From contig CAKSOW010000006.1 of assembly GCA_934479825.1 (NCBI GenBank), positions 44,000 to 107,999 of the forward strand: 64,000 nucleotides of DNA. Direction: 5' to 3'. A program made the position numbers and the translations under genes. Source of the stretch: an uncultured Eubacteriales bacterium. Its GTDB lineage: Bacteria; Bacillota; Clostridia; Oscillospirales; CAG-382. This document shows, in pieces, positions 26,143 to 34,998 of this stretch; the first letter of the stretch is position 1, and each line of letters begins with the position of its first letter. Under the pieces are notes generated by a model. That model was not told the origin of the DNA. It did no database searches and saw only the letters and a program-made list of their open reading frames with translations.

Positions 26143-29100
26143 TTATTCAGCGTTATTCGCGGCAAGACCAGCCTTATAATCTTCGGCTGTTAAGAAGCCG
26201 TATTCCGAACGCTTACGGGTAAGTTCGCTGTCAATGACATCGATATAGGAACGCATTGCCTCAGCGGCAACCTCACCGTCGTCTACAACATTGTAGAACG
26301 CAAAGTTGGTATATCTTGCGACGATGTAGTTACCGGGCGACATAGGAGTGCCTTTCAACGATTTGAACTGCTGATCAAGATTTTTCTTTTCCTGAGCCGT
26401 CCATGACTGGCCTTTCAAAGCCTCAACGTTAGCCGTATTATATTTTGCGGCAGTACCCATAATAGCGACCTGTTCTTTACCGAAACGCTCCTGGGTTGGG
26501 GTACTTACCCACCATTGGAGATACTTCCAAGAGTTCTGTGCTCTGAGCGATTCCGTATAGTCCTGATCTGCTGTAATATCATCAGCCGCATCTTTCATCA
26601 TCATGACCGCGCCGACTGTAATGGGAGACGTGTGATCAATCGAACCGTCTGCCTGTTCAACGCCGGGCAGCTGAACAAATTCCCAAAGACCGCTGATTTC
26701 CGGTGCAAAGACTTTCAACTGGTTGTACTGCGTGTAGCTTACAATACCAATCGGAAGCTCGCCGGTACGGAAACGGTTGGAGAAGTCATAGGTTACAGGC
26801 TGACCGTAAAGAGTGAACCATTCGGTCATGCGCTGGAACGCATCAAGTGCACCGTTACTGCCAAGGTTGGTTTCAATACCGACCGTGCGCAGGTAGTCGC
26901 GGTTGTTCTGGTCGATAGTATCGCCCAGATCTTCATAATCGTAACAGGATTTGAACCATTCCTCACCGGTCTGATACATGCGAATCTGCGTCAAGGTCTG
27001 GTTGAAGCCCATTTCTAACTGGTTTTCCGAAAGAGCGCGGATAACGTCCTCAACGTCGTCCCAAGTCTGCGGAACATCCAAACCAAGCTGAACAAAAATA
27101 TCTTTGCGGTAGAAGAGCATCGGGAAATCAAGCGTAGACGGCAAACCGTAGATAACCACGCCATTGCGCTCAACGCCGTTTACTACTTTAAATTCCGCGT
27201 TTTCGTCCTGGTCGATCGGGACTTCATCGCCGACAAATTCGCGGCGGTCCGGGTCAAGAACCGTTAACGGGACGAACGTTTCTTCGTTAAACAGCTTTTT
27301 GACTTCGCTGAATCCCATTACATTATCGCCCATATAGTTGTCTGTATTTTCAAAATAGTTCAGCGGCATAACCGCATTACGAATACCGAAACCAACCGGG
27401 TCAGCGTCCATGGAAACATCCGGACCGTTTCCGGCAAGCGTTGCCGGAAGAAGAGTACCGGCAGCAATCAGTTTTAAGTTGACCGATACGCCGTATTCTG
27501 CGGCAAAGCTGTCGTCCACCATCTGACGCATGATCGTTGCCTGATCGCGTCCGGTCGTAATCCAGACTTCGATAGCATTCGGGTCGTTCTCATCATAAAC
27601 CGTGCTCGAACCCATGGAGTTGTAATCCGAGAAGAACGACATGATAAAGGAACCGATTTCATGGCCGATCGACTGCCATGCATTAGCTTCTGCCTGCGGC
27701 ATTTTATCATTCTCAGCAGACTGGAACTGAATATAGTCGAGCTGTAACGGCTGAGACGTTGTCGAAAGAAGCCATGTGCCAAGGCTACCGATATAACTCT
27801 TATAAGTAGAAAGGTTGGTAGCAATCTTATCCTGGTCGTTACCCATCAGTTCAAGAAGATACGCAACTCGGTCAAGGATAACAGTGTTCTCACCCTTTTC
27901 ACCGATTGTTTCTTCAAGCTGCGCCGACATAGCATAAAGAAGTGCAGCTTCATTTCTCATACCGCGAAGAACTTCCGGGATCAGCTTGGAGAATGAGTAG
28001 TCTGTATATTCATCCGGATCAGTACCGGTGATCATCAAGATTTCGCGGTAATACTCATTCAAACGGTCGGCGCTTGCATCAATCGTTTGGAGGATATCCG
28101 CCATCTTGCCGAGGACAACTTCCATGGAAAGCGTGTGCTTACCTTTTTCAAGATAAAAAGTAAATTCGGTCTCGCCGTCGTTGAGAGCCTGCGTCTGCCA
28201 GTCGCTCTTATATTTAAACTGACATTCTCTTGCTTCGGCAAAGGGAATCTCGCCGTCAATTTTAAGCGAACGAGACGAGAACAAACCGGCATTTACAGTC
28301 TGCTTGAAGCGCGGCACGATTTTATACATACCAGTCTCAGGAACTTCAAAGTCCCATTCGATCCACTGACCGGTAATCTTCCATTTATCGCCGCCGTTAC
28401 CGCCAATCGTATTAAGGATCGTTGCCTTTGTGCTCTGCGGATCGGTAATGGCAGAGGTACGGTCGTTCATTGCGTAAATAACCTGTTCAGAGGTTTTAAG
28501 CGGTGTTTCCGCGTTGATACGTACCACAGTATCCTCACTAACCTTGGGAGCATCTTTATGTAAAGCAAGATACTCTTCATAGGTCGGAAGCGTTTCGGCT
28601 TTATGAAGCTTTATCGAAGCTATTTTAAGCGGTTCACTGGCAGATTCAAAAGCAATGGTATGTTTGCCTTCTGTCAGATAGAATTTAAAAGGATCAGCAT
28701 AGAATGCCTGGGAATCAATGAGCGTCTGGGTACGCCATTCGGGTGCTTCTTCCTTGATCGGACGCATTTCGTTTTCATTGACATCCAGCTTGAAAGTCCG
28801 TTCGGTTCTGGAATAACCGTTTTCCTCTTTATCGATCCAGACGCGCGTAAAGTTCATGTAACGCGCCTCATTGAACGGAATCTTGTCATCAATTAAAAGG
28901 ATGCGTTCAATGGTAGCACCGTTTCCGGCCATGGGATAATACTCAACCGTAACCGAATACATCGCCGTTTCGGGAACATCAATATCATATACCAGTTTTC
29001 CCTCGTCGGTGGTGCTTACCGTTCCGGCCTTGATTTCCTTTCCGTCGCGTACAACCGTATCGTCTTTCGTTGTCTCAATCGTACCCGTTGATAAATCCTT

Positions 29101-29379
29101 ATTGTACTTGGTGACGTCAATGTCAATTTCCTTTGTTGTATCCGGAACTTGGGAATAGTCCGCAAGGTAATCCGCATACGTCAAGGAAACCATCAGATTC
29201 GCCATATCATCGAGCGAGTTGAGGGTGTACGAGGTATCGTCCTTGACCTCAGATACAGAATTTTCCGCATCCGTAACCGGCTCGTCTGCATACACAGACA
29301 TTCCTGCCAAGGGCTGGACAAGCATGCTCGCAAGGATCATCGCAGTAACAAGCCTGTTCTTGTGTTTAGCATTTTTCAT
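26143..29379 (-). CDS. Very large solute-binding protein with carbohydrate-binding-like domains
   Basis: A 1078-residue secreted protein, more than twice the usual 400-550 for this family. After a signal peptide (LVTAMILASMLVQPLAGMSVYA), two related beta-sandwich modules at about 85-270 and 290-435 each end in a KHT(I/L) strand (YLTEGKHTIAFES; YLEKGKHTLSMEV), like galactose-binding CBMs. A helical spacer follows, then the family 1 extracellular solute-binding domain from about 610 (DVSMDADPVGFG, LPSTLDFPMLFYRKDIF). It lacks an obvious lipobox Cys. The ATG at 29379 is preceded by AAGGAGGAAAACAGC; the longer frame adds 26 residues without a signal. It is the first gene of the operon. Confidence 0.88.
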   Translation of the reverse strand: MKNAKHKNRLVTAMILASMLVQPLAGMSVYADEPVTDAENSVSEVKDDTSYTLNSLDDMANLMVSLTYADYLADYSQVPDTTKEIDIDVTKYNKDLSTGTIETTKDDTVVRDGKEIKAGTVSTTDEGKLVYDIDVPETAMYSVTVEYYPMAGNGATIERILLIDDKIPFNEARYMNFTRVWIDKEENGYSRTERTFKLDVNENEMRPIKEEAPEWRTQTLIDSQAFYADPFKFYLTEGKHTIAFESASEPLKIASIKLHKAETLPTYEEYLALHKDAPKVSEDTVVRINAETPLKTSEQVIYAMNDRTSAITDPQSTKATILNTIGGNGGDKWKITGQWIEWDFEVPETGMYKIVPRFKQTVNAGLFSSRSLKIDGEIPFAEARECQFKYKSDWQTQALNDGETEFTFYLEKGKHTLSMEVVLGKMADILQTIDASADRLNEYYREILMITGTDPDEYTDYSFSKLIPEVLRGMRNEAALLYAMSAQLEETIGEKGENTVILDRVAYLLELMGNDQDKIATNLSTYKSYIGSLGTWLLSTTSQPLQLDYIQFQSAENDKMPQAEANAWQSIGHEIGSFIMSFFSDYNSMGSSTVYDENDPNAIEVWITTGRDQATIMRQMVDDSFAAEYGVSVNLKLIAAGTLLPATLAGNGPDVSMDADPVGFGIRNAVMPLNYFENTDNYMGDNVMGFSEVKKLFNEETFVPLTVLDPDRREFVGDEVPIDQDENAEFKVVNGVERNGVVIYGLPSTLDFPMLFYRKDIFVQLGLDVPQTWDDVEDVIRALSENQLEMGFNQTLTQIRMYQTGEEWFKSCYDYEDLGDTIDQNNRDYLRTVGIETNLGSNGALDAFQRMTEWFTLYGQPVTYDFSNRFRTGELPIGIVSYTQYNQLKVFAPEISGLWEFVQLPGVEQADGSIDHTSPITVGAVMMMKDAADDITADQDYTESLRAQNSWKYLQWWVSTPTQERFGKEQVAIMGTAAKYNTANVEALKGQSWTAQEKKNLDQQFKSLKGTPMSPGNYIVARYTNFAFYNVVDDGEVAAEAMRSYIDVIDSELTRKRSEYGFLTAEDYKAGLAANNAE

Positions 29380-29524
29380 GCTGTTTTCCTCCTGCCTTGA
29401 ATTGAAAATAGCTTCGCGTACAGGCAAAGCGGCCTTTGCCCTTTCCTTTTCCGACACCGCTTAAAATAATCGGAAAAGTAAAAATGGGCAAAAAGAACCT
29501 ATATCTGCCTAATTACATACAGAT

Positions 29525-29553
29525 AGCATATCACTTGAAAGGATTTTTGTCAA
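29525..29553 (-). promoter_or_regulatory. Promoter of the carbohydrate ABC operon
   Basis: TTGACA (29548-29553), 17 bases, TATGCT (29525-29530), leaving a leader of about 140 bases before the solute-binding protein. Confidence 0.75.
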
Positions 29554-29997
29554 GAGTGACAATTTCGCCTGTCGTTTCTTGTCGATTTATCCTAAAAGCC
29601 TAAAAAATGAACGAAATATTCTATGCGCGGCACGGCATAAAATTTTAAAAATACAAATTTTTGTACAATTCGATTTGTTTAAATGTTCGTTTTCTATATA
29701 TTCCCTGCAAATTTACGGATAATTTTGCCAACATATTGAAATTGTAAAAAATAAGACGTTTTTGAATAAAATTTATTTGCTTGTTATATTTTCAGAAAAA
29801 TGTTAACTTTTTTCTTTTTTAAGCAGGTTAATCATCCGATAGTTTTGTGCAACTTTAACAAAAAGCAGGGCAAAATTTCTACATCATGGAAATTATGCCC
29901 TATCCCTGTTTTTGTCGAAATTCCCTGTCTTTCGGGACGAATTTCATGGATTTGTACAAATTGACACCCATGCTTCCGATGAATCCGATTCTCTCAA
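29554..29997. other. AT-rich intergenic region
   Basis: About 440 bases between the carbohydrate promoter and the end of the ABC-F gene. It is strongly AT-rich, with runs of T and A, and probably holds activator sites for the operon. I see no gene, clear terminator or repeat in it. Confidence 0.5.
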
Positions 29998-31905
29998 TTA
30001 CTCCAATTCATCCAAAAAACCGTACAGCTTTTCCAGTTCTTCTTCCATTTCGTGCGCCGCGGCAAAAAGTTCTCCGACACGGGTAAAATCTCCGGCCGCT
30101 TTTTCCTGCATACGCGCGTTCTCCGCAAGAGCCGTTTCAAGCTCCCCGATCCGCTTTTCCGTATCAGCAATCTGCTTTTCAAGTTTACGCGCCTTGCTGC
30201 GTTCTTCCTTATTCTTTAAATACTCATCCTTGCCTGTTGCGGCAGCAGACGTGCTTTTTTCCGTTTCAGCAAGAATATTCTTTTGCTTTTCCTTATACTC
30301 GTTAAACGCTTCATAGCCGCCTTCAAAGCAAAAGCAGCGGTCCGAACGCATATCCAGTATGCGCGTAGCAAGTTTTTTGATGAAATAGCGGTCATGGGAT
30401 ACGGCAAGCAGCGTCCCCTCATATTCAGCCAACGCCTGTTCCAACACTTCACGCGAGGGAGAATCGAGATGGTTGGTCGGTTCATCCAAAATCAGCATAT
30501 CGCTTTTTTCCAACATAAGCTTAGCAAAAGTAAGCCGCGCTTTTTCGCCGCCGGATAAGACCTTTATCGGCTTGAATACATCATCCGCCGTAAACAGAAA
30601 GCAGGCAAGCGCAGAACGGATCTCTGTTTGCGTCTTGTCCGGATAGCAATCCCAAAGCTCATCGATAATTGTATTTTCCGGATTCAAGCCCTGTTGCTCT
30701 TGGTCATAATAACCGATACGAAGTCCTTGCGCATATTCAAAAACACCGGCGTCGGCACGCACTTTGCCACATAAGATTTTAAGAAGCGTGGATTTTCCGA
30801 TTCCGTTCGGACCAAGTACAAACATCCGGTCTTTTCCATGCAGCAAGAACGAAAGATTTTCAAACAGTTTTTTCCCGGGATACGCCTTTGCAAGCCCTGT
30901 AACTTCCAAAAGTTTATGAGGCGTTTTAATGTTTTCATCGGTTTCAAAGCGGAATCGGATCTGCGAGGGCAGGTCTTTCGGTTTGTCGATCTTTTCCATG
31001 CGGTCAATTGCCTTTAACCGGCTTTCAGCGGCAATAATATTGCGCTCTCTGTTCCAGCGTCTTTGATTTTCAACAAATGCCTCCAACCGGGCGATTTCTT
31101 TCTGCTGCTGCTCATAGTGTTTAAGATCGTTCTTCCGGTCTTCTTCCTTGCGCTTGACATACTCCGTATAACCGCAGTTATAGAGTTTTCCGGCTTTGTT
31201 CTCTATTTCAAAGGTCTTGTTTGTAATCTTATCCAAGAAATAACGGTCGTGGGAAACCACCAAAACAGCCTTTTTATAGCCCGAAAGATAGCTTTCTAAC
31301 CATTCCAACGAATCAATGTCCAAATGGTTGGTCGGTTCGTCCAAAATCAGCACATCCGGTTCGGAAAGCAGTCTCCTTGCAAGAGCAAGCCTTGTTTTCT
31401 GACCGCCGGAAAACTCATCGACACGCATTTCCTGCTTTTGCCGGTCGAACCCCATAGCATCCAGCATGGAAACAATACGGCTCTTGTACTCATATCCCCC
31501 GTCGCGCTTGAATCTCTCTTCCGCCGCCGTATAGCGTGCGGCAAGCGCCATATGCTCTTCTGCGCCAAGGGAAGAATCGTTCAATTTCTCCACAAGGTCG
31601 CCTAAATGTCTTTCTGCCTCAACCAGTGCCGGAAAAGCGCCCAACATTTCATCATATATCGTTTTGTCCGAAACAAGACCAGTATCCTGTTCCAGAAAGC
31701 CGACTGTTTTACCGGAGGCTGTAAACACTTCGCCGGAGGTCGGTGAAATGCGGCCGGCAAGCATTTTCAAAAACATGCTTTTGCCAGCGCCATTGACGCC
31801 GACAATGCCGATCTTATCGTTTTCGCCGACACCGAGCGAGATTCTGTCTAAAATAATGTCTGTTCCGAAAGATAAACACAAATCGGAAGCGCTGAGTATA
31901 ATCAA
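29998..31905 (-). CDS. ABC-F family ATPase (ribosome-associated)
   Basis: A 635-residue soluble protein with two ABC cassettes and no membrane segment: Walker A GVNGAGKS (near 36) and GPNGIGKST (near 360), signatures LSGG-type (EFSGGQKTRLA; VLSGGEKARLT), and Walker B DVLILDEPTNHLD and MLILDEPTNHLD. A helical linker lies between them, and a charged coiled coil (about 560-635) closes the chain. ABC-F proteins bind the ribosomal E site and relieve stalling or give antibiotic protection; the subfamily (YdiF/Uup-like) is not fixed. The start is a TTG at 31905 after GAAAGGAAC. Confidence 0.9.
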   Translation of the reverse strand: MIILSASDLCLSFGTDIILDRISLGVGENDKIGIVGVNGAGKSMFLKMLAGRISPTSGEVFTASGKTVGFLEQDTGLVSDKTIYDEMLGAFPALVEAERHLGDLVEKLNDSSLGAEEHMALAARYTAAEERFKRDGGYEYKSRIVSMLDAMGFDRQKQEMRVDEFSGGQKTRLALARRLLSEPDVLILDEPTNHLDIDSLEWLESYLSGYKKAVLVVSHDRYFLDKITNKTFEIENKAGKLYNCGYTEYVKRKEEDRKNDLKHYEQQQKEIARLEAFVENQRRWNRERNIIAAESRLKAIDRMEKIDKPKDLPSQIRFRFETDENIKTPHKLLEVTGLAKAYPGKKLFENLSFLLHGKDRMFVLGPNGIGKSTLLKILCGKVRADAGVFEYAQGLRIGYYDQEQQGLNPENTIIDELWDCYPDKTQTEIRSALACFLFTADDVFKPIKVLSGGEKARLTFAKLMLEKSDMLILDEPTNHLDSPSREVLEQALAEYEGTLLAVSHDRYFIKKLATRILDMRSDRCFCFEGGYEAFNEYKEKQKNILAETEKSTSAAATGKDEYLKNKEERSKARKLEKQIADTEKRIGELETALAENARMQEKAAGDFTRVGELFAAAHEMEEELEKLYGFLDELE

Positions 31906-31970
31906 TTTTCTGTTCCTTTCAATCTTACAATATAAATATGACTATAAATGCGGCAAAATTCTTTTGCCTG

Positions 31971-32774
31971 CTATTCCCTCGCCTTTTTCCGGTACGCCGC
32001 AGGAGCACATCCGAACACCTTGCCGAACAAGCGGTAAAAGTATGCAACGTTATTGAAGCCACAGTCAAACGCAATCGTAAGAATCGGCAGATCCGTGGTC
32101 AAAAGCAATTCTTTGGCGCGGTATAAACGTTTTTTACTTATATACTCATTAAAGGTAAGCCCGGTCGTCTTTTTGAATAAACGTCCTAAGTATTTTTCAT
32201 TGATATAAAATAACCGCGACAACCGCTTCAAAGTCAGTTCACTGCAAAAATAAGCGTCCACATAATCGACAACAGCAGTCAGCCCGGTTGCTTTTTCACG
32301 CGACAGTACCGAAGGATCCGCTTGAACCATGTCCAGAATATAATCAGAAACAACTTTGCCGGTGTCAATATAAGCAGAAGCGTCCGGCACCGTCTGCAAA
32401 AGCGAGCCGTATTCCTTTACATAGCCGCGTGTTGCTCTTTCAAACAACCCTCCGACAAAAACGACGGCCATCACCGTGTTTTCGCGAATGACCGGCACAA
32501 CGGCCTCCCACACGCCATGAATGCAGTAAGAACAGAACGGCACACCGGTATCAACCGCCTTCTTGGTGGCAAAATGCTTGCAGATCAGGCACTTTCTTAA
32601 TCCGCCGCGCGTTTTTTTCATGTTGTCACAATAGGGGTGCGCATGAATGATATGGTTTTGCGACAAAGCGAGTTTTCCGCAAAAACCAGTTCTTCCGAGC
32701 GGAAGAATACTGACATGCATTTTCGTTCCGCGTTCTAACGCTGCAATCAGTTTTTCAAGTGAAGATGATTCCAT
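31971..32774 (-). CDS. AraC-family regulator with PocR-type sensory domain
   Basis: A 267-residue transcription factor. Residues 1-160 look like a PocR ligand-binding domain with clustered cysteines (LRKCLICKHFATKKA, PFCSYCIHGVWEAVVP). Residues 165-267 are two AraC helix-turn-helix motifs (LTLKRLSRLFYINEKYLGRLFKK; ILTIAFDCGFNNVAYFYRLF). The ATG at 32774 follows GGGAGTGCGGAAAA; upstream frame extension lacks sense. It may control the adjacent FAD oxidoreductase or the carbohydrate operon 3 kb away; neither is shown by the sequence. Confidence 0.85.
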   Translation of the reverse strand: MESSSLEKLIAALERGTKMHVSILPLGRTGFCGKLALSQNHIIHAHPYCDNMKKTRGGLRKCLICKHFATKKAVDTGVPFCSYCIHGVWEAVVPVIRENTVMAVVFVGGLFERATRGYVKEYGSLLQTVPDASAYIDTGKVVSDYILDMVQADPSVLSREKATGLTAVVDYVDAYFCSELTLKRLSRLFYINEKYLGRLFKKTTGLTFNEYISKKRLYRAKELLLTTDLPILTIAFDCGFNNVAYFYRLFGKVFGCAPAAYRKKARE

Positions 32775-32846
32775 TTTTTCCGCACTCCCGTATACTGACG
32801 GTAAAACATTTTTGCAATTCCGGCGAATTTGTATCGTTTGTATAAT

Positions 32847-32875
32847 ATTATATTTCAAAAATGCAAGAAAATCAA
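32847..32875 (-). promoter_or_regulatory. Promoter of the PocR-AraC regulator
   Basis: TTGATT (32870-32875), 17 bases, TATAAT (32847-32852) on the minus strand, within the 180-base divergent region shared with the oxidoreductase gene. Confidence 0.6.
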
Positions 32876-32953
32876 GTGTTTCTATGGTAAAATTCAGATA
32901 GAATTCCAAGAAAATGAATTTTTACGGCAATTTGCCCGGAAAGGAACCCAAAT

Positions 32954-34207
32954 ATGAAAACAAAATATGATATCCTTGTAGCCGGCGGCGGTTTAACCGG
33001 TGTTGCGGCGGCTGTTTCTGCCGCTCGCCGCGGTGCGGATGTACTGTTAGTTGAGGCGTCCGGCTGTTTAGGCGGTGCGTTGGCACAAAATCTCGTTTTT
33101 CCATTCATGCCCTATTCCACCACCGTCGAAGAAAAGGGCCAAAAGAAAGAACTTCTTCTTTCCCAAGGCTTTTTTGGCGAGCTTTGCGGTCTTCTCGATA
33201 TGCCGCGTCCCGGCTATTTCGACATGGAACATTTAAAAGTGCATTTGGACACGCTCGCCGTAAACAGCGGCGTGACATTACTGTTTCATGCAACGCTTGG
33301 CAAGGTCAATACGGAAAACGGAAAAGTAAAGTCTGTTGTCGTTACCACCAAAGCAGGTCCCTTGACGCTTTTTGCAGACACCTTCATCGACGCGACCGGC
33401 GACGGTGATCTGATGGCGTTTGCCGGCTGTCAGTATCAGCTCGGACGCAGTGCAGACAACCTCTGTCAGCCTATGACGCTCTGTTTCCGTGTGACAGGCG
33501 TCAACGATGACCTTTTCTGGGACGATTTTCCGAAAATCACACCGCTGTACAATGAATTCCAAAAGCAGGGAAAGATCAAGAACATCCGCGAAAATGTGCT
33601 GATGTTCCGCAATCTCGGCAAAGGAATCGTACATTTCAATTCCACACGAGTCATCAAACTGAATCCGGTCGATCCGGTTGATCTTTCTCGTGCCGAAGTT
33701 GAGGCAAGAAAGCAAATGATCGAATTATTCGATTTTGTCCGCGAAAACTTTGAAAGTTTCAAGGATTCGACTCTTGCCTATTCAGCCGTTTCCATCGGTG
33801 TACGTGAAAGCCGGAAGTTGGTCGGCGAATATGTGCTTACCGAAAAAGACTTACTTGATTGCCGTCGGTTTGAGGATTCTGTCGCCACCGGCAATTATGA
33901 CATTGATATACACAATCCGGCCGGAACCGGAACTTCGCATCACTATTTTGCCCCCGGCGAGTATTACACCATTCCCTACCGCTCTTTTCTTCCGAAAGAA
34001 TATGACAACCTGCTTATCGCCGGACGCTGTCTGTCAGCTACCCATGAAGCCCAGGCTTCGGTACGCATTATGCCGATCTGCTGCTGTATGGGCGAAGCCG
34101 TCGGCCTTGCCGCTTTTCTTGCAAGAAACAACGGCGGAAACGTTAAAAAGATCGATATGGCAGCCCTTCATCGAATGCTCGATGAAAACGGCGCAAAATA
34201 TTTTTAA
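32954..34207 (+). CDS. FAD-dependent oxidoreductase
   Basis: A 417-residue flavoprotein of the FAD-dependent oxidoreductase group that includes many 'FAD_oxidored' proteins. The N-terminal dinucleotide motif is VAGGGLTGVAAAVSAARRG; FIDATGDGDLMAFAG near 140 and LLIAGRCLSATHEAQASVR near 355 bind the rest of FAD. Substrate unknown. It is divergent from the PocR-AraC regulator gene, a common pattern for a regulator and its target. It ends at a clear terminator. ATG 32954 follows GGAAAGGAAC. Confidence 0.85.
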   Translation: MKTKYDILVAGGGLTGVAAAVSAARRGADVLLVEASGCLGGALAQNLVFPFMPYSTTVEEKGQKKELLLSQGFFGELCGLLDMPRPGYFDMEHLKVHLDTLAVNSGVTLLFHATLGKVNTENGKVKSVVVTTKAGPLTLFADTFIDATGDGDLMAFAGCQYQLGRSADNLCQPMTLCFRVTGVNDDLFWDDFPKITPLYNEFQKQGKIKNIRENVLMFRNLGKGIVHFNSTRVIKLNPVDPVDLSRAEVEARKQMIELFDFVRENFESFKDSTLAYSAVSIGVRESRKLVGEYVLTEKDLLDCRRFEDSVATGNYDIDIHNPAGTGTSHHYFAPGEYYTIPYRSFLPKEYDNLLIAGRCLSATHEAQASVRIMPICCCMGEAVGLAAFLARNNGGNVKKIDMAALHRMLDENGAKYF

Positions 34208-34225
34208 CACCAAGCTTTTCCACCT

Positions 34226-34266
34226 GAACCGCTTCAAACATCCAAGCGGTTCTTTTTTTATTTTTT
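34226..34266 (+). terminator. Terminator of the FAD oxidoreductase gene
   Basis: Arms GAACCGCTT and AAGCGGTTC with a 9-base loop, followed by a long T-run. Confidence 0.9.
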
Positions 34267-34278
34267 TCAACCCCCCCC

Positions 34279-34306
34279 TTGACAAATTGAAATTGCGTGC
34301 TATAAT
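34279..34306 (+). promoter_or_regulatory. Promoter of the metal-resistance operon
   Basis: TTGACA (34279-34284), 16 bases, TATAAT (34301-34306): consensus boxes, as expected for a promoter held down by a repressor. Confidence 0.85.
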
Positions 34307-34320
34307 ATAGACAAATAAAA

Positions 34321-34342
34321 CATTTGAGCAGTTGTTCAAATG
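34321..34342 (+). promoter_or_regulatory. ArsR/SmtB-type operator
   Basis: Inverted repeat with arms CATTTGA and TCAAATG around an 8-base centre (GCAGTTGT), 15 bases after the -10 box. Its arms and the TTGAGCAGTTGTTCAA core resemble known SmtB/CadC operators. Binding here would block RNA polymerase until metal is present. Confidence 0.8.
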
Positions 34343-34373
34343 TTTGAATAAAAATCCTGAAAGAGGTGAGAAT

Positions 34374-34742
34374 GTGACCGATACAGCAAACGCGGCTGTT
34401 CCGGGCTGTGAAACAAGCGAGGTACACCCCGATATCTTGAAACGTGTGCAGAGCGCGCTGCCGGAAGATTCCGACTTAAACCGCTTGGCAGAACTTTACA
34501 AGGTTTTCGGCGACACGACACGCATTAAAATCCTATATGCGCTGTTTCAGTCAGAAATGTGCGTCTGCGATCTTGCAGAATTACTGGGCGTCACGGTTTC
34601 CGCCGTATCTCATCAGTTACGTGTCTTAAAGCAGGCACAGCTCGTCAAGTACCGGCGCGAGGGAAAAACCGTTTTCTATTCTCTGGCGGACGATCACGTA
34701 CGCACAATCATTGATCAAGGCAACGAACACATTCACGAATGA
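34374..34742 (+). CDS. ArsR/SmtB family metal-sensing repressor (CadC/CzrA-like)
   Basis: A 122-residue winged-helix repressor. The alpha-3 metal motif EMCVCDLAELLG supplies a Cys pair, and the alpha-5 region DDHVRTIIDQGNEHIHE supplies Asp/His/His/Glu ligands, so both known site types are present. The recognition helix is VTVSAVSHQLRVLK. I chose the GTG at 34374, 5 bases after GAGGTGAG. It lies downstream of its likely operator and represses the operon until Cd, Zn, Pb or a similar ion binds. Confidence 0.9.
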   Translation: MTDTANAAVPGCETSEVHPDILKRVQSALPEDSDLNRLAELYKVFGDTTRIKILYALFQSEMCVCDLAELLGVTVSAVSHQLRVLKQAQLVKYRREGKTVFYSLADDHVRTIIDQGNEHIHE

Positions 34743-34775
34743 CGGATAAAAAGCCGTCCGAAAGGAGTCATTATC

Positions 34776-34994
34776 ATGGTAAAAGTATTAAAAGTAGAAG
34801 ATCTCGACTGCGCACACTGCGCCGCAAAAATTGAGGATGCTATCAAAAATCTGGATGGAGTAAACAGCGCTACTGTCAGTTTTTTTGCTCAGAAAATAAC
34901 GGTAGACGTTGATGATGATAAAGTAGACACGGTTTTGAAAGAAATCGTGAAAACCGCAGAAAAAATCGAACCTGACTGCGCGGTGGTGATATAA
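34776..34994 (+). CDS. Heavy-metal-associated (HMA) domain protein
   Basis: A 72-residue ferredoxin-fold metal carrier. The metal-binding motif is LDCAHCAAKIE; the CxxC at residues 11-14 follows an Asp, which in P1B-ATPase partners often favours Zn or Cd over Cu. It would pass the ion to the ATPase encoded 4 bases downstream, which has no N-terminal HMA domain of its own. Ribosome site AAAGGAG. Confidence 0.88.
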   Translation: MVKVLKVEDLDCAHCAAKIEDAIKNLDGVNSATVSFFAQKITVDVDDDKVDTVLKEIVKTAEKIEPDCAVVI

Positions 34995-34998
34995 GTCC

